From Candidatus Pelagibacter sp. (GTDB lineage Bacteria; Pseudomonadota; Alphaproteobacteria; Pelagibacterales; Pelagibacteraceae): a stretch of DNA of 64,000 nt. The position numbers were made by a program, and so were the translations under genes. The stretch is taken from positions 62,001-126,000 of the forward strand of contig JAOJEG010000001.1 in assembly GCA_028226535.1 (NCBI GenBank). Direction: 5' to 3'. Below the pieces are notes generated by a model. That model saw only the letters and a list, made by a program, of their open reading frames with translations. It was not told where the DNA came from and did not search any database. Position 1 is the first letter of the stretch; every line of letters begins with the position of its first letter. Shown here piece after piece: positions 1 through 7,997 of this stretch.

Positions 1-426
1 ATTAAATCAGCTCACCCTTTTTGGGGATATCCTTTTAGCGACGTATCAGTGGTTCACAACGGACAACTTACAAACTATTGGAACAATAGAAGAGCATTAG
101 AAAATAAAGGTATGAGATTTATGTCTGAGTGTGACTCAGAATTAATCGCAGTTTATATTGCTCAAAAAATGAGAGAGGGAGCAAGTCTTGAGGAAGGAAT
201 GAAAGACTCTTTATCAGGACTTGATGGAGTATTTACTTATTTTGTTGCAACAAAAGACTCATTAGGAATGGCAAAAGATACTATGGCCGCAAAACCATTA
301 GTACTTTACGAGTCAGATGATTTAGTGGCAATGGGTTCAGAAGAAATAGCGATCAGATCAGTTCTTCCACAAGAAATTGATACGTATGATCCTTTTGATG
401 GAGAGGTAAAAGTATGGCAAATCTAA
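1..426 (+). CDS. Class II glutamine amidotransferase domain protein (5' partial), first cassette
   Basis: The reading frame is open from base 1, so the start lies outside the window and only the last 141 residues are visible. They carry the second half of a glutamine amidotransferase class II (Ntn-hydrolase) domain: HPFWGYPF, the oxyanion/glutamine-binding VHNG and a CDSE acid motif. The complete second copy at 5091-5969 has HPYS, VHNG and NDTE in the same order. In this family the domain releases ammonia from glutamine or glutamate-type donors for the partner synthase. The next gene starts inside this one (12-base overlap), so the three subunits are translationally coupled. It is a GlxB / MgsA-type subunit; whether the enzyme is an N-methylglutamate synthase or another glutamate-synthase-like complex cannot be decided from sequence. 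Confidence 0.85.
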   Translation: MKSAHPFWGYPFSDVSVVHNGQLTNYWNNRRALENKGMRFMSECDSELIAVYIAQKMREGASLEEGMKDSLSGLDGVFTYFVATKDSLGMAKDTMAAKPLVLYESDDLVAMGSEEIAIRSVLPQEIDTYDPFDGEVKVWQI

Positions 427-1268
427 AAACAAGCGAGAAAAAATCAAAAGCCCAGTCAATGGGTATGCACACTGAAGTTTTAACAGGAAGAACTCAACAA
501 AAGTTTTTTAACCCTGATGAAGCTGAAAATTTTTATTACTTTGGTACTTATGATGTTGATTTTAACAAAAGAACAGATCTTGATGTTAAAGATATGTCAG
601 CTCCAGAAGCTAATAAAGAAATTGATAATTTAATGAGCCAAGGTTACGGAACAATTGTTATCAAAAACCCTCAAGGAAAACATAGTTTAGGTGTTGGAAT
701 ACTTAATAAACTAAACTTAATTTTTGAAGGAAGTTTAGGGTATTTTGGTATGGGTTCATGCGATGGTCCAACAGTTAGAATTAACGGTAGAGTTGGTTGG
801 TCTTGTGCTGAAAATTTAATGGCTGGTAAAGTGGTTATTGAAAAAAATGCAGGATCTTGTTTTGGAGCAGCTATTAGAGGAGGTGATTTAATCTGCAAAG
901 GTAGTGTTGGTGCAAGAACTGGTATCGATATGAAGGGTGGAACTATCATTATTGGTGGTGATGCTGGAGCATTTACTGGTTTCATGATGCAAAGAGGTAG
1001 AATAATTATTCTTGGAGACGTTGGAATAAATTTAGGTGACTCAATGTATGATGGGACAATTTTCGTAGGTGGAAGTATTGGTTCTTATGGTAGTGATGCT
1101 GTAGACGCTGAGCTTACAAAAAGCGATCAAGATTGGTTAAAACGAAAATTAAAAGTTGCTGAAATTGGAGATAATTTTGATGTCAGCAAAATGAAAAAAA
1201 TTGTAGCGGGTAAAAAATTATGGAACTACGATAATTTAGAACCTACAGAGAAGAAAGGAGCAATTTAA
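414..1268 (+). CDS. GXGXG beta-helix subunit of glutamate-synthase-like enzyme, first cassette
   Basis: This 284-residue protein matches the C-terminal GXGXG domain of glutamate synthase, which forms a right-handed beta-helix that scaffolds the complex. The repeats are obvious between about residues 100 and 230: successive glycine-rich turns such as GSLGYFGMG, GRVGWSCAENLMAG, GGDAGAFTGF and GDVGINLGDSMYDG. It is about 58 residues longer than the second-copy homologue (226 aa), mainly at the N-terminus, where about 60 charged residues precede the fold. It overlaps the upstream gene by 12 bases and the downstream FMN subunit by one base (TAATG), so the three are one transcript. It is a GlxC / MgsB-type subunit; the substrate (ammonia or methylamine) is inferred only from context. 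Confidence 0.88.
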   Translation: MANLKTSEKKSKAQSMGMHTEVLTGRTQQKFFNPDEAENFYYFGTYDVDFNKRTDLDVKDMSAPEANKEIDNLMSQGYGTIVIKNPQGKHSLGVGILNKLNLIFEGSLGYFGMGSCDGPTVRINGRVGWSCAENLMAGKVVIEKNAGSCFGAAIRGGDLICKGSVGARTGIDMKGGTIIIGGDAGAFTGFMMQRGRIIILGDVGINLGDSMYDGTIFVGGSIGSYGSDAVDAELTKSDQDWLKRKLKVAEIGDNFDVSKMKKIVAGKKLWNYDNLEPTEKKGAI

Positions 1269-2677
1269 TGCCTAAGAAAAAAACTAAAAAGAAAAAAACT
1301 AATGGAAGTGTTGGTGGAAAAGCTGACGTACATGCGCATGAAGAAGGAAAAAGAAACAAAAGTTTATTAGGGCACAATGCTATTTTCACTCCTGAAGTAA
1401 TTGACGATATTCATATCAAGTCTCAACTAGGAAGATACAGAATGCGTGGAATGGCATTGATGAAAAAAATTCCAACATTTGATGATCTGGTTTTCTTGCC
1501 AGGAACACTTACAAGATTTGTAATTGAAGGTTACAGAGAAAAATGTGAAACAAAAACTGTAATTGGTCCAAGATGCGAAAACCCAATTGAACTTGATATA
1601 CCTGTTTACATTACTGGTATGAGTTTTGGTGCACTTTCTTATGAGGCAAAAACTGCATTAGCAAGGGGAGCTACTATGGCTGGTAGTGCTACTTGTTCTG
1701 GGGAAGGTGGAATGATACCTGATGAAAGAAGATATTCTGAAAAATGGTATTACCAATGTATTCAATCAAGATATGGTTTTAACCCACACCATGCACAACT
1801 TGCAGATGGAATTGAGGTTTTCATTGGCCAAGGTCAAAAAGTTGGAATGGGTGGACACTTAATGGGTCAAAAAGTAACTGATCAAGTAGCTGAGATGAGA
1901 TCATTACCATCAGGTATTGATCAAAGATCACCTGCTCGTCACCCTGACTGGTTAGGTCCTGATGACTTAGCTTTAAAAGTTGAAGAATTAAGACAATTAA
2001 CAAAAAATAAAGTACCAATTCAGTTAAAGCTTGGTGCATCAAAAGTTTATGATGATGTTCGTATGGCTGCAAAATGTGATCCAGATTCTATTTACTTAGA
2101 TGGAATGGAAGGTTCAACTGGTGCAGGACCTCACATCGCTGCTGCGAATACTGGTATTCCAGGAATTGCTGCGATCAGAGAAGCAAGAAGAGCTATCGAT
2201 GATGTAGGTAAAACTGGAAAAGTTACTCTAATTTATGCAGGTGGTGTAAGAGATGGTGCTGATATGGCAAAAGCTTTAGCACTAGGTGCTGATGCAATTG
2301 CAATTGGTACTGGTTCAATGATCGCCTTAAACTGCAACAAAGATATACCTGAAGCTAATTTTGAAAAAGAAATGGGTGTAAAAGCGGGTGAGTGTTATCA
2401 TTGCCATACTGGTCGTTGTCCAGTTGGTGTTGCAACACAAGATCCTAAACTAAGAGCAAGATTAAATCCTGATGATGCTGCACTTAGAGTTTACAACTAT
2501 TTACATTCAATGACGTTAGAAGCACAACTTTTAGCAAGAGCATGTGGTAAAACTAATATTCACTCTTTAGAGCCTGAAGATTTAGCTGCATTAACCACAG
2601 AAGCATCTGCTTTAGCAAAAGTTCCATTAGCAGGAACTAATTATACAGTTGGTGTCGACAACTATCACAAAATATAG
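1268..2677 (+). CDS. FMN-binding glutamate synthase domain protein (GlxD / MgsC type), first cassette
   Basis: This 469-residue protein is the FMN/iron-sulfur catalytic subunit of a split glutamate synthase-like enzyme. Visible hallmarks are MSFGALSYEAKTALARG, the GEGG loop, the TIM-barrel strand LKLGAS, YLDGMEGSTGAGP, and the cluster motif GECYHCHTGRCPVGVATQ with cysteines at 376, 379 and 384. Family members reduce an imino-glutamate intermediate; in methylotrophs the same architecture (MgsC) makes N-methylglutamate from methylamine and glutamate. An unusual lysine-rich N-terminal tail (about 33 residues starting MPKKKTKKKKT) is absent from the second copy but shared with the next gene. It starts on the stop codon of the GXGXG gene. 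The family call is firm; the exact reaction is inferred. Confidence 0.88.
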   Translation: MPKKKTKKKKTNGSVGGKADVHAHEEGKRNKSLLGHNAIFTPEVIDDIHIKSQLGRYRMRGMALMKKIPTFDDLVFLPGTLTRFVIEGYREKCETKTVIGPRCENPIELDIPVYITGMSFGALSYEAKTALARGATMAGSATCSGEGGMIPDERRYSEKWYYQCIQSRYGFNPHHAQLADGIEVFIGQGQKVGMGGHLMGQKVTDQVAEMRSLPSGIDQRSPARHPDWLGPDDLALKVEELRQLTKNKVPIQLKLGASKVYDDVRMAAKCDPDSIYLDGMEGSTGAGPHIAAANTGIPGIAAIREARRAIDDVGKTGKVTLIYAGGVRDGADMAKALALGADAIAIGTGSMIALNCNKDIPEANFEKEMGVKAGECYHCHTGRCPVGVATQDPKLRARLNPDDAALRVYNYLHSMTLEAQLLARACGKTNIHSLEPEDLAALTTEASALAKVPLAGTNYTVGVDNYHKI

Positions 2678-2685
2678 AGGTAAAC

Positions 2686-3099
2686 ATGGCTAAGAAAAAA
2701 ACTAAAAAAATAAAAAAAACAAAAGCTGGTAAAGATCAACAATTAGGCAAAAAAAAAGAAACAGCCAGAGAAAAAATGATTGGTCAATCGATTGGTTATA
2801 GATATGACGTTAATCTTCTTCCAGATTACACAAAGATAACTCCCTTTCTAAAAAAATATGTAGAAGCTATGGGATGGGATGATTTAAACTGGTTAGAAGA
2901 TGTTCATATGGGATATGAAGAAGGAAGACCTGCAGTATTTTGTAGAAATGCAAATGGCTGGGTAACTATTCCAAGTTCAATTAAACTTCCAAACAACCAG
3001 CAAGATAGAGATATGATTGCTAGAGAGCTTTTAGTAAAGTTTCAAATGTCTCCAAAACACCCTCTTGTTGATTTGAAAAAAGCTTACTTAAAATTCTAA
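2686..3099 (+). CDS. Uncharacterised 137-aa protein at the end of the glutamate-synthase-like operon
   Basis: I do not recognise this protein. It begins eight bases after the FMN subunit gene with a GAGG ribosome site and ends just before a strong terminator, so it is the last gene of that operon. Residues 1-30 are a lysine-rich tail (MAKKKTKKIKKTKAG) almost identical to the tail of the preceding protein. Residues 35-137 look globular: GYRYDVNLLPDYTKITPFL, a tryptophan-rich WDDLNWLEDVHMGYEEG segment, and NANGWVTIPSSIKLP. No signal peptide or membrane segment is visible. The shared tail and position suggest an accessory subunit or partner of the enzyme, which is inference only. Confidence 0.75.
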   Translation: MAKKKTKKIKKTKAGKDQQLGKKKETAREKMIGQSIGYRYDVNLLPDYTKITPFLKKYVEAMGWDDLNWLEDVHMGYEEGRPAVFCRNANGWVTIPSSIKLPNNQQDRDMIARELLVKFQMSPKHPLVDLKKAYLKF

Positions 3100-3127
3100 T
3101 CGCACAATCTTAAGTTGATATTTAATT

Positions 3128-3155
3128 AAAAACCTAGTGTTCACACTAGGTTTTT
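3128..3155 (+). terminator. Rho-independent terminator after the first cassette
   Basis: A perfect CCTAGTG / CACTAGG stem (3133-3139 with 3144-3150) and TTCA loop is flanked by five A and five T that extend the pairing to 12 bp. It lies 29 bases after the 137-aa gene and separates it from the ammonium transporter. Confidence 0.88.
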
Positions 3156-3160
3156 AAGTA

Positions 3161-3188
3161 TTGTTTCATTTGTCACACCTCATAAAAT
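3161..3188 (+). promoter_or_regulatory. Candidate sigma-70 promoter of the ammonium transporter
   Basis: After the terminator, TTGTTT (3161-3166) and TAAAAT (3183-3188) are spaced by 16 bases, giving a leader of about 30 bases. The leader contains a small CCATA / TATGG inverted repeat (3200-3204 and 3211-3215) next to the purine-rich ribosome site GGGAGAGAG. Such hexamers are common by chance in AT-rich DNA. Confidence 0.3.
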
Positions 3189-3225
3189 TTAATAGGGTTC
3201 CATAAACTAATATGGGAGAGAGAAA

Positions 3226-4626
3226 ATGACTGATCAGTTAGGCGCTCTTACAACCATATTTACAGAATTTTACTACTGGGTAACAGTGGTACTGATGTTT
3301 TTAATTCACGTCGGTTTCTGTATGTATGAAGTCGGAGCTTCTCGATACAAACATCACCAACACACTCTTATGAAAAATACAATGCTGATACCATTGGTTA
3401 CAGTAACTTGGTTTTTCTTTGGTTGGTGGATTTACTGGGCATTTCCAACAGGACCTGGAATTGCACCTTCAATAATGAATGAGAGTACTGCGTTAATAAC
3501 AGACGATAGTGCTTTTAGTGCTAAATGGTATTTAGCAAACTCAGAATTAATGGCGATCAATTTAGGTGATCACATAAGTGGTGTTTTCTGGGCTGCATTT
3601 TTACTATTTTCATGGACAGCGGCTTCTATCGTCTCTGGAGCAATCATTGAAAGAATTACAACTTTTGCATTTGGAATTTTAGCAATAGCAATTGGATCTG
3701 TATTTTGGACAATCGATGCTGCTTGGGGATGGCACTTTGATGGATGGATGCTTAAAATTTTAGGATACCATGATGCTTATGCGTCAGGAGTAATTCACGC
3801 AATTGCGGGCGGATTTGCTTTAGGTGTGCTAGTGGTTTTAGGACCAAGAATTGGAAAATTCTCATCAAGTGGTGAGCCAAGAAATATAGGACCAAGAAAT
3901 CCTTGGCTAGTTACAGTTGGATTATTTTTAATTTATACTGGTTTCTGGGGATTCTATGCGGCGTGTAATATACCGATATTTGATCTTGGGCCCGAATATG
4001 GAATGGAAGGTGTAACCTATTGGACGGCTACAAACATATATGTAACCCCTACTACACTGAGTGGTATAACCTTTAACTTCTTGATGTCATTATCAGGTGG
4101 ATTATTAGCCGGATATGTGATCGCTAAAGGTGATCCTTTCTGGACTTACTCAAGTGGACTAGCAGGTGTCATCTGTGCTTCAGCTGGAAATGATTTATAT
4201 CATCCAATTCAAGCAATGATCATTGGAATGATCGGTGTTGTGATTGCATACAAACTACATTACTGGGTTGAACGTAAGTTCAAAATTGATGATGCAGTTG
4301 GTGCAGTAGCAGTACATGGTTATGCTGGTTTTGTCGGTCTTGTGATTTGTGGATTTGTTTTAAATGGCTATCCTTCATCTGGATACAGTGTAGGAGCTAT
4401 GTGGGACGGATCAACTTACGCAACAATCAATCCACTGGGACAATTCTTAGGAGCAATAATAATGTTTGGAGTTCTTGGAATGTTACCAGGCTATATCATA
4501 GCTAAAGTACTAAGCGGTATGGGTAAATTAAGAATCCCTCGTGAAGTAGAAATAGCTGGATTAGACTATGAAATGATGGAGTCTGCTAAGAGTGATGAAA
4601 AAGCAGTTTCATCTGCAACCAGGTAA
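3226..4626 (+). CDS. amt: Ammonium transporter (Amt family)
   Basis: This 466-residue polytopic membrane protein has about 11 hydrophobic segments and belongs to the Amt/Mep/Rh family, which conducts ammonium or methylammonium across the inner membrane. The twin pore histidines are visible: H191 in SGVIHAIAGGFALG and H364 in AVAVHGYAGFVG. Aromatic residues of the periplasmic vestibule (WFFFGWWIYW) are present. It is somewhat longer than typical AmtB, with a hydrophilic tail after about residue 435. It has its own promoter region after a terminator and is followed 12 bases later by a 74-aa membrane protein, then a second terminator. Its place between two glutamate-synthase-like cassettes fits ammonium or methylamine supply. 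No PII (GlnK) gene is adjacent, unlike many bacterial amtB loci. Confidence 0.93.
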   Translation: MTDQLGALTTIFTEFYYWVTVVLMFLIHVGFCMYEVGASRYKHHQHTLMKNTMLIPLVTVTWFFFGWWIYWAFPTGPGIAPSIMNESTALITDDSAFSAKWYLANSELMAINLGDHISGVFWAAFLLFSWTAASIVSGAIIERITTFAFGILAIAIGSVFWTIDAAWGWHFDGWMLKILGYHDAYASGVIHAIAGGFALGVLVVLGPRIGKFSSSGEPRNIGPRNPWLVTVGLFLIYTGFWGFYAACNIPIFDLGPEYGMEGVTYWTATNIYVTPTTLSGITFNFLMSLSGGLLAGYVIAKGDPFWTYSSGLAGVICASAGNDLYHPIQAMIIGMIGVVIAYKLHYWVERKFKIDDAVGAVAVHGYAGFVGLVICGFVLNGYPSSGYSVGAMWDGSTYATINPLGQFLGAIIMFGVLGMLPGYIIAKVLSGMGKLRIPREVEIAGLDYEMMESAKSDEKAVSSATR

Positions 4627-4637
4627 AGGAGAAAAAT

Positions 4638-4862
4638 ATGGCTACAGTTACAAACTGGATAGATCATTTAAGTGCTAAGGAGGTTGTCGGTGCAGTTTAT
4701 CCGGGAGCTGGATCCACTGAAACTTTACTGGTTATTCTAGGTATAGTTATATGGATTGGTTGGCATGTCATAACTAACAAATCTGAAAGTGATGAGCTTT
4801 CTAGATTAGCTAGAAAAAGACATGGTGCTAATGATCACAAAAGCAATATTACCGATTGGTAA
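4638..4862 (+). CDS. Small single-span membrane protein next to amt
   Basis: This 74-residue protein is encoded 11 bases after amt with a good AAAGGAGAA ribosome site, so it is cotranscribed with the transporter. It has one clear transmembrane helix at about residues 29-46 (LLVILGIVIWIGWHVI), a short N-terminal part and a charged C-terminal tail (SDELSRLARKRHG). The gene ends just before a strong terminator, marking amt plus this gene as a two-gene unit. I do not recognise the family. A structural or regulatory partner of Amt is plausible from position only. Confidence 0.72.
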   Translation: MATVTNWIDHLSAKEVVGAVYPGAGSTETLLVILGIVIWIGWHVITNKSESDELSRLARKRHGANDHKSNITDW

Positions 4863-4878
4863 TAAAAAATAAAAATTT

Positions 4879-4911
4879 GGGCGCTACTTAATTGTGGCGC
4901 CCTTTTTTTTT
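4879..4911 (+). terminator. Rho-independent terminator after amt and the small membrane protein
   Basis: GGGCGCTAC (4879-4887) pairs with GTGGCGCCC (4894-4902), nine pairs including one G-U, around a six-base loop, followed by a run of nine T. It lies 16 bases after the stop of the 74-aa gene. Confidence 0.92.
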
Positions 4912-4923
4912 GGATAAAAAAAT

Positions 4924-5076
4924 ATGGATGATAAAAAAAATAACGAGGAATTAAGACCTACTAAAATGAGAGGGGTGGTTTTTCCTAAAGCAAAGTATGG
5001 GGTAATAGCGGCTATTATCATCATTGTAGTGGTTAATCTTATCTACTATAAAGACTTCTTATTATCGTTAATATAA
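4924..5076 (+). CDS. Tiny 50-aa single-span membrane protein
   Basis: This short frame starts ATG at 4924 and ends TAA at 5074-5076, encoding 50 residues. The product begins MDDKKNNEELRPTKMRG and then has one strongly hydrophobic helix (YGVIAAIIIIVVVNLIYY) and a short tail: a hydrophilic, probably cytoplasmic N-terminus and one membrane span. It fills the gap between the amt terminator and the second amidotransferase gene, which starts 14 bases later, so it probably heads that operon. The composition is what a real small membrane protein would show, but no homologue is recognised and no strong ribosome site is seen. Confidence 0.55.
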   Translation: MDDKKNNEELRPTKMRGVVFPKAKYGVIAAIIIIVVVNLIYYKDFLLSLI

Positions 5077-5090
5077 CTTACCTAAAGATT

Positions 5091-5969
5091 ATGTGTGGAA
5101 TTGTTGGGATCTATTTAAAAACAAAAAAATATGAAAAACATTTGGGTAAGTTTTTATCTGGAATGTTAGATGGAATGGCAACTAGAGGACCTGATAGTGC
5201 AGGTTTTGCAATTTATACGAAAGAAAATAAAAATATTTTTAAGTATTCTATTTGTCTTAATAATCTTAAAGAAACTAATTTTAAAAAGAAATTATCAAAG
5301 ATTATAAAAAAGATTAAACTAACAAGTTATGCAGACCATGTTGTTTTAGAAACGAGTGAAAAACCTGCCAAAATTATAGATTTGTTAAAAAGAGAAGTCC
5401 CAGAAGTTTCTTTAGTTGGCTATGGGAAAAGTATTAATATTTTTAAACAAACTGGGAATCCAAAGGATGTTGTAAAAAAATTCAAATTGTCTTCTTTTTC
5501 AGGGACACATGGAATTGGTCATACAAGAATGGCAACTGAAAGTGCAATAACTACTCAAGGATCTCATCCATATTCTACATCAGAAGATGAATGTTTGGTT
5601 CATAATGGATCTCTATCAAACCATAACAATGTAAGAAGATCTTTAATAAAAGATGGTCAAAATTTTAATTCTGAAAACGATACAGAAGTTGCAGCTGGAT
5701 ATATTTCAAATCAAATATCAAAAGGTAAAGGTTTAGAAACAACATTAAAAAACAGTCTAAAAGATTTAGATGGTTTCTACACGTTTATTGCAGGCACTAA
5801 AGATGGTTTTGCATTATTAAGAGATGAAATTGCATGTAAGCCAGCAGTAGTTGCTGAGACTAAAGATTATGTTGCTGTTGCATCTGAATTTCAAGCTATG
5901 GCACATTTACCAAATGTAAATTCTGCAAAAATTTTTGAACCTAAACCTGGGGTAGTTTATCATTGGTAA
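5091..5969 (+). CDS. glxB: Class II glutamine amidotransferase subunit (GlxB type), second cassette
   Basis: This complete 292-residue protein has the N-terminal nucleophile signature MCGIVGIY, where Cys2 becomes the Ntn catalytic residue once the methionine is removed, confirming the start. Further motifs are GIGHTRMATESA, GSHPYS, VHNG and NDTE, in the order expected for glutamine amidotransferase class II. About 100 residues between the first and second motif groups are lysine-rich, forming an insertion (residues 45-135). The length agrees with rhizobial GlxB. It is followed by the GXGXG and FMN subunits with spacings of three and two bases, one operon. It should supply ammonia, or bind a glutamate-type donor, for the partner FMN protein. 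Confidence 0.88.
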   Translation: MCGIVGIYLKTKKYEKHLGKFLSGMLDGMATRGPDSAGFAIYTKENKNIFKYSICLNNLKETNFKKKLSKIIKKIKLTSYADHVVLETSEKPAKIIDLLKREVPEVSLVGYGKSINIFKQTGNPKDVVKKFKLSSFSGTHGIGHTRMATESAITTQGSHPYSTSEDECLVHNGSLSNHNNVRRSLIKDGQNFNSENDTEVAAGYISNQISKGKGLETTLKNSLKDLDGFYTFIAGTKDGFALLRDEIACKPAVVAETKDYVAVASEFQAMAHLPNVNSAKIFEPKPGVVYHW

Positions 5970-5972
5970 TAT

Positions 5973-6653
5973 ATGAACTTTGATTTAAATAAAAAAACTT
6001 TAACAGAAGTAAATCAACATCTTCAAAATGTTGGTAGAAAAAAAAATACAAGAAAATTTGAAGTTTTAAACCCTCAAGGACAACATGCAATATGCGCAGG
6101 TTTAAAAGATGATATAGATATTACTATCAAAGGCCATACTGGATATTACTGTGCTGGCATGAATCAAAAAGCAAAAGTTACAGTTCATGGAAATGTAGGA
6201 ACTGGCGTTGCTGAAAATATGATGTCAGGTAAAATTATTGTTAAAGGAAATGCTTCTCAATCTGCTGGGGCAACAGGACATGGTGGTGCACTAATTATAG
6301 AAGGTGATGCGAGTTCTAGATGTGGAATATCAATGAAAGGAATTAACATAGTTGTTAAAGGTTCTGTAGGTCATATGTCGGCTTTTATGGCTCAAAAAGG
6401 TAATTTAGTTGTAATGGGAGACGCAGATGCTGATCTTGGAGACTCAATTTATGAAGCTAAAATTTTTGTAAAAGGTAAGGTTAAAAGTCTTGGTGCAGAT
6501 TGTGTAGAAAAGAAAATGGATAAAAAAAATATAGATGAATTAAATAAATTATTTAAAGAACTAGGTATTAAAGAAGATGCTAAAAAATATAAAAGATATG
6601 GCTCTTCTAGAAATTTGTATAATTTTAAAATTGATAATGTGGGTGCATACTAA
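5973..6653 (+). CDS. glxC: GXGXG beta-helix subunit (GlxC type), second cassette
   Basis: This 226-residue protein consists almost wholly of the glutamate synthase GXGXG beta-helix. Glycine-rich repeats run from about residue 40 to 185: GHTGYYCAGMNQKA, GNVGTGVAENMMSG, GATGHGGALIIEGDA and GDADADLGDSIYEA. It lacks the longer N-terminus of the first copy and agrees in length with rhizobial GlxC. It lies three bases after glxB and two before glxD, so the three products are probably made together and form one complex. It has no catalytic residues of its own in this family; its role is structural. Confidence 0.87.
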   Translation: MNFDLNKKTLTEVNQHLQNVGRKKNTRKFEVLNPQGQHAICAGLKDDIDITIKGHTGYYCAGMNQKAKVTVHGNVGTGVAENMMSGKIIVKGNASQSAGATGHGGALIIEGDASSRCGISMKGINIVVKGSVGHMSAFMAQKGNLVVMGDADADLGDSIYEAKIFVKGKVKSLGADCVEKKMDKKNIDELNKLFKELGIKEDAKKYKRYGSSRNLYNFKIDNVGAY

Positions 6654-6655
6654 AA

Positions 6656-7963
6656 ATGAAAAAGGATCTTAAAGAGTTCAAAACATTTCCAAGTTCAACC
6701 ATTAAAGAAATTCAAAGGGCTGCCAATGAAGGAATTTATCAAATAAGAGGATTAGGCGCTAAACGTAAAGTCCCTGACTTTGATGATTTAGTTTTTTTAG
6801 GTGCCTCAATGTCTAGATACCCTCTAGAAGGATATCGGGAAACATGTAGCACCTCTGTTATTTTAGGAGATCGATTTGCAAAGAAACCTATTAAACTTGA
6901 TATCCCAATTACGATTGCTGGGATGAGTTTTGGAGCGCTGGGTGCTAATGCAAAAGAAGCGCTTGGCAGAGGTGCATCTGCAATGGGTACTTCAACAACC
7001 ACTGGTGATGGTGGTATGACGCAAGAAGAGCGAGGTTCGTCTAAATATTTAGTATATCAATTACTACCTTCAAGATATGGCATGAACCCTGACGATTTAA
7101 GAAAAGCTGATGCTATAGAAGTTGTGGTTGGGCAAGGCGCAAAACCAGGTGGTGGTGGAATGTTACTAGGTCAAAAGATTAATAAAAGAGTAGCTGGAAT
7201 GAGAACTTTGCCAGAGGGAATTGATCAAAGAAGTGCATGTAGACACCCTGACTGGACAGGACCTGATGATTTAGAAATCAAGATTCAAGAACTTAGAGAA
7301 ATTACAAATTGGGAAAAACCAATTTATATAAAAGTTGGAGCAGCAAGACCTTACTACGATACAACATTAGCTGTTAAAGCCGGAGCAGATGTAGTTGTGC
7401 TTGATGGAATGCAAGGTGGTACAGCTGCTACTCAAGATGTCTTTATTGAGCATGTTGGAATTCCAACATTGGGCGCATTAAGAGAAGCGGTAGATGCTTT
7501 AAAAGAATTAAATATGCACAGAAAAGTTCAGCTGATTGTTTCAGGTGGAATTAGAACTGGTGCAGATGTTGCAAAAGCAATGGCAATGGGTGCAGATGCA
7601 GTATCAATTGGTTCTGCTGCAATGATGGCTTTAAACTGTAATGCAGAATTATATGTAGAAGATTACAAAAAACTTGGAACAGAACCTGGTTATTGTCATC
7701 ACTGTCATACTGGAAGATGTCCTGTTGGAGTTGCAACCCAAGATCCAAAACTTGAAAAAAGATTAAATCCAATTGAAGCTGGAAAAAGGATTAAAAATTA
7801 TTTAACAACTTTAACCTTAGAGTTGCAAACTTTGGCTAGAGCCAATGGAAAGTCTGATGTTAGAAATTTAGAACCAGAAGATTTAGCTGCATTAACAGTT
7901 GAAGCAGCTGCGATGGCAGGAGTACCTTTAGCTGGTACTGATTGGATTCCTGGAAAAAAATAA
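6656..7963 (+). CDS. glxD: FMN-binding glutamate synthase domain protein (GlxD type), second cassette
   Basis: This 435-residue FMN subunit is homologous to the one at 1268-2677 but lacks its lysine-rich tail. Hallmarks are MSFGALGANAKEALGRGA, VVLDGMQGGTAATQ, LIVSGGIRTGADVAKA and the cluster motif CHHCHTGRCPVGVATQ with cysteines at 347, 350 and 355. The ribosome site overlaps the end of glxC. In this family the protein catalyses reductive amino transfer to 2-oxoglutarate or a related carbonyl; in the methylamine pathway the equivalent MgsC makes N-methylglutamate. The next gene, a glutamine-synthetase-like enzyme 34 bases downstream, supports a role in amine assimilation. An N-methylglutamate dehydrogenase (mgdABCD) is not in this window, so the full pathway is not shown. 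Confidence 0.88.
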   Translation: MKKDLKEFKTFPSSTIKEIQRAANEGIYQIRGLGAKRKVPDFDDLVFLGASMSRYPLEGYRETCSTSVILGDRFAKKPIKLDIPITIAGMSFGALGANAKEALGRGASAMGTSTTTGDGGMTQEERGSSKYLVYQLLPSRYGMNPDDLRKADAIEVVVGQGAKPGGGGMLLGQKINKRVAGMRTLPEGIDQRSACRHPDWTGPDDLEIKIQELREITNWEKPIYIKVGAARPYYDTTLAVKAGADVVVLDGMQGGTAATQDVFIEHVGIPTLGALREAVDALKELNMHRKVQLIVSGGIRTGADVAKAMAMGADAVSIGSAAMMALNCNAELYVEDYKKLGTEPGYCHHCHTGRCPVGVATQDPKLEKRLNPIEAGKRIKNYLTTLTLELQTLARANGKSDVRNLEPEDLAALTVEAAAMAGVPLAGTDWIPGKK

Positions 7964-7997
7964 TTGATTATAAATTTTTAAACAAGTAGGATTAATT

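Noticed and set aside
49..426. GTG at 49 as start of the first gene
   Set aside because: The frame is open to base 1 and residues before it (HPFWGYPF) match the conserved amidotransferase motif of the second copy, so the gene continues to the left.
671..985. Minus-strand open frame of 104 codons inside the GXGXG gene
   Set aside because: It lies wholly within a gene with clear homology, is proline- and isoleucine-rich in the way a reverse complement of glycine-rich repeats is, and has no motif.
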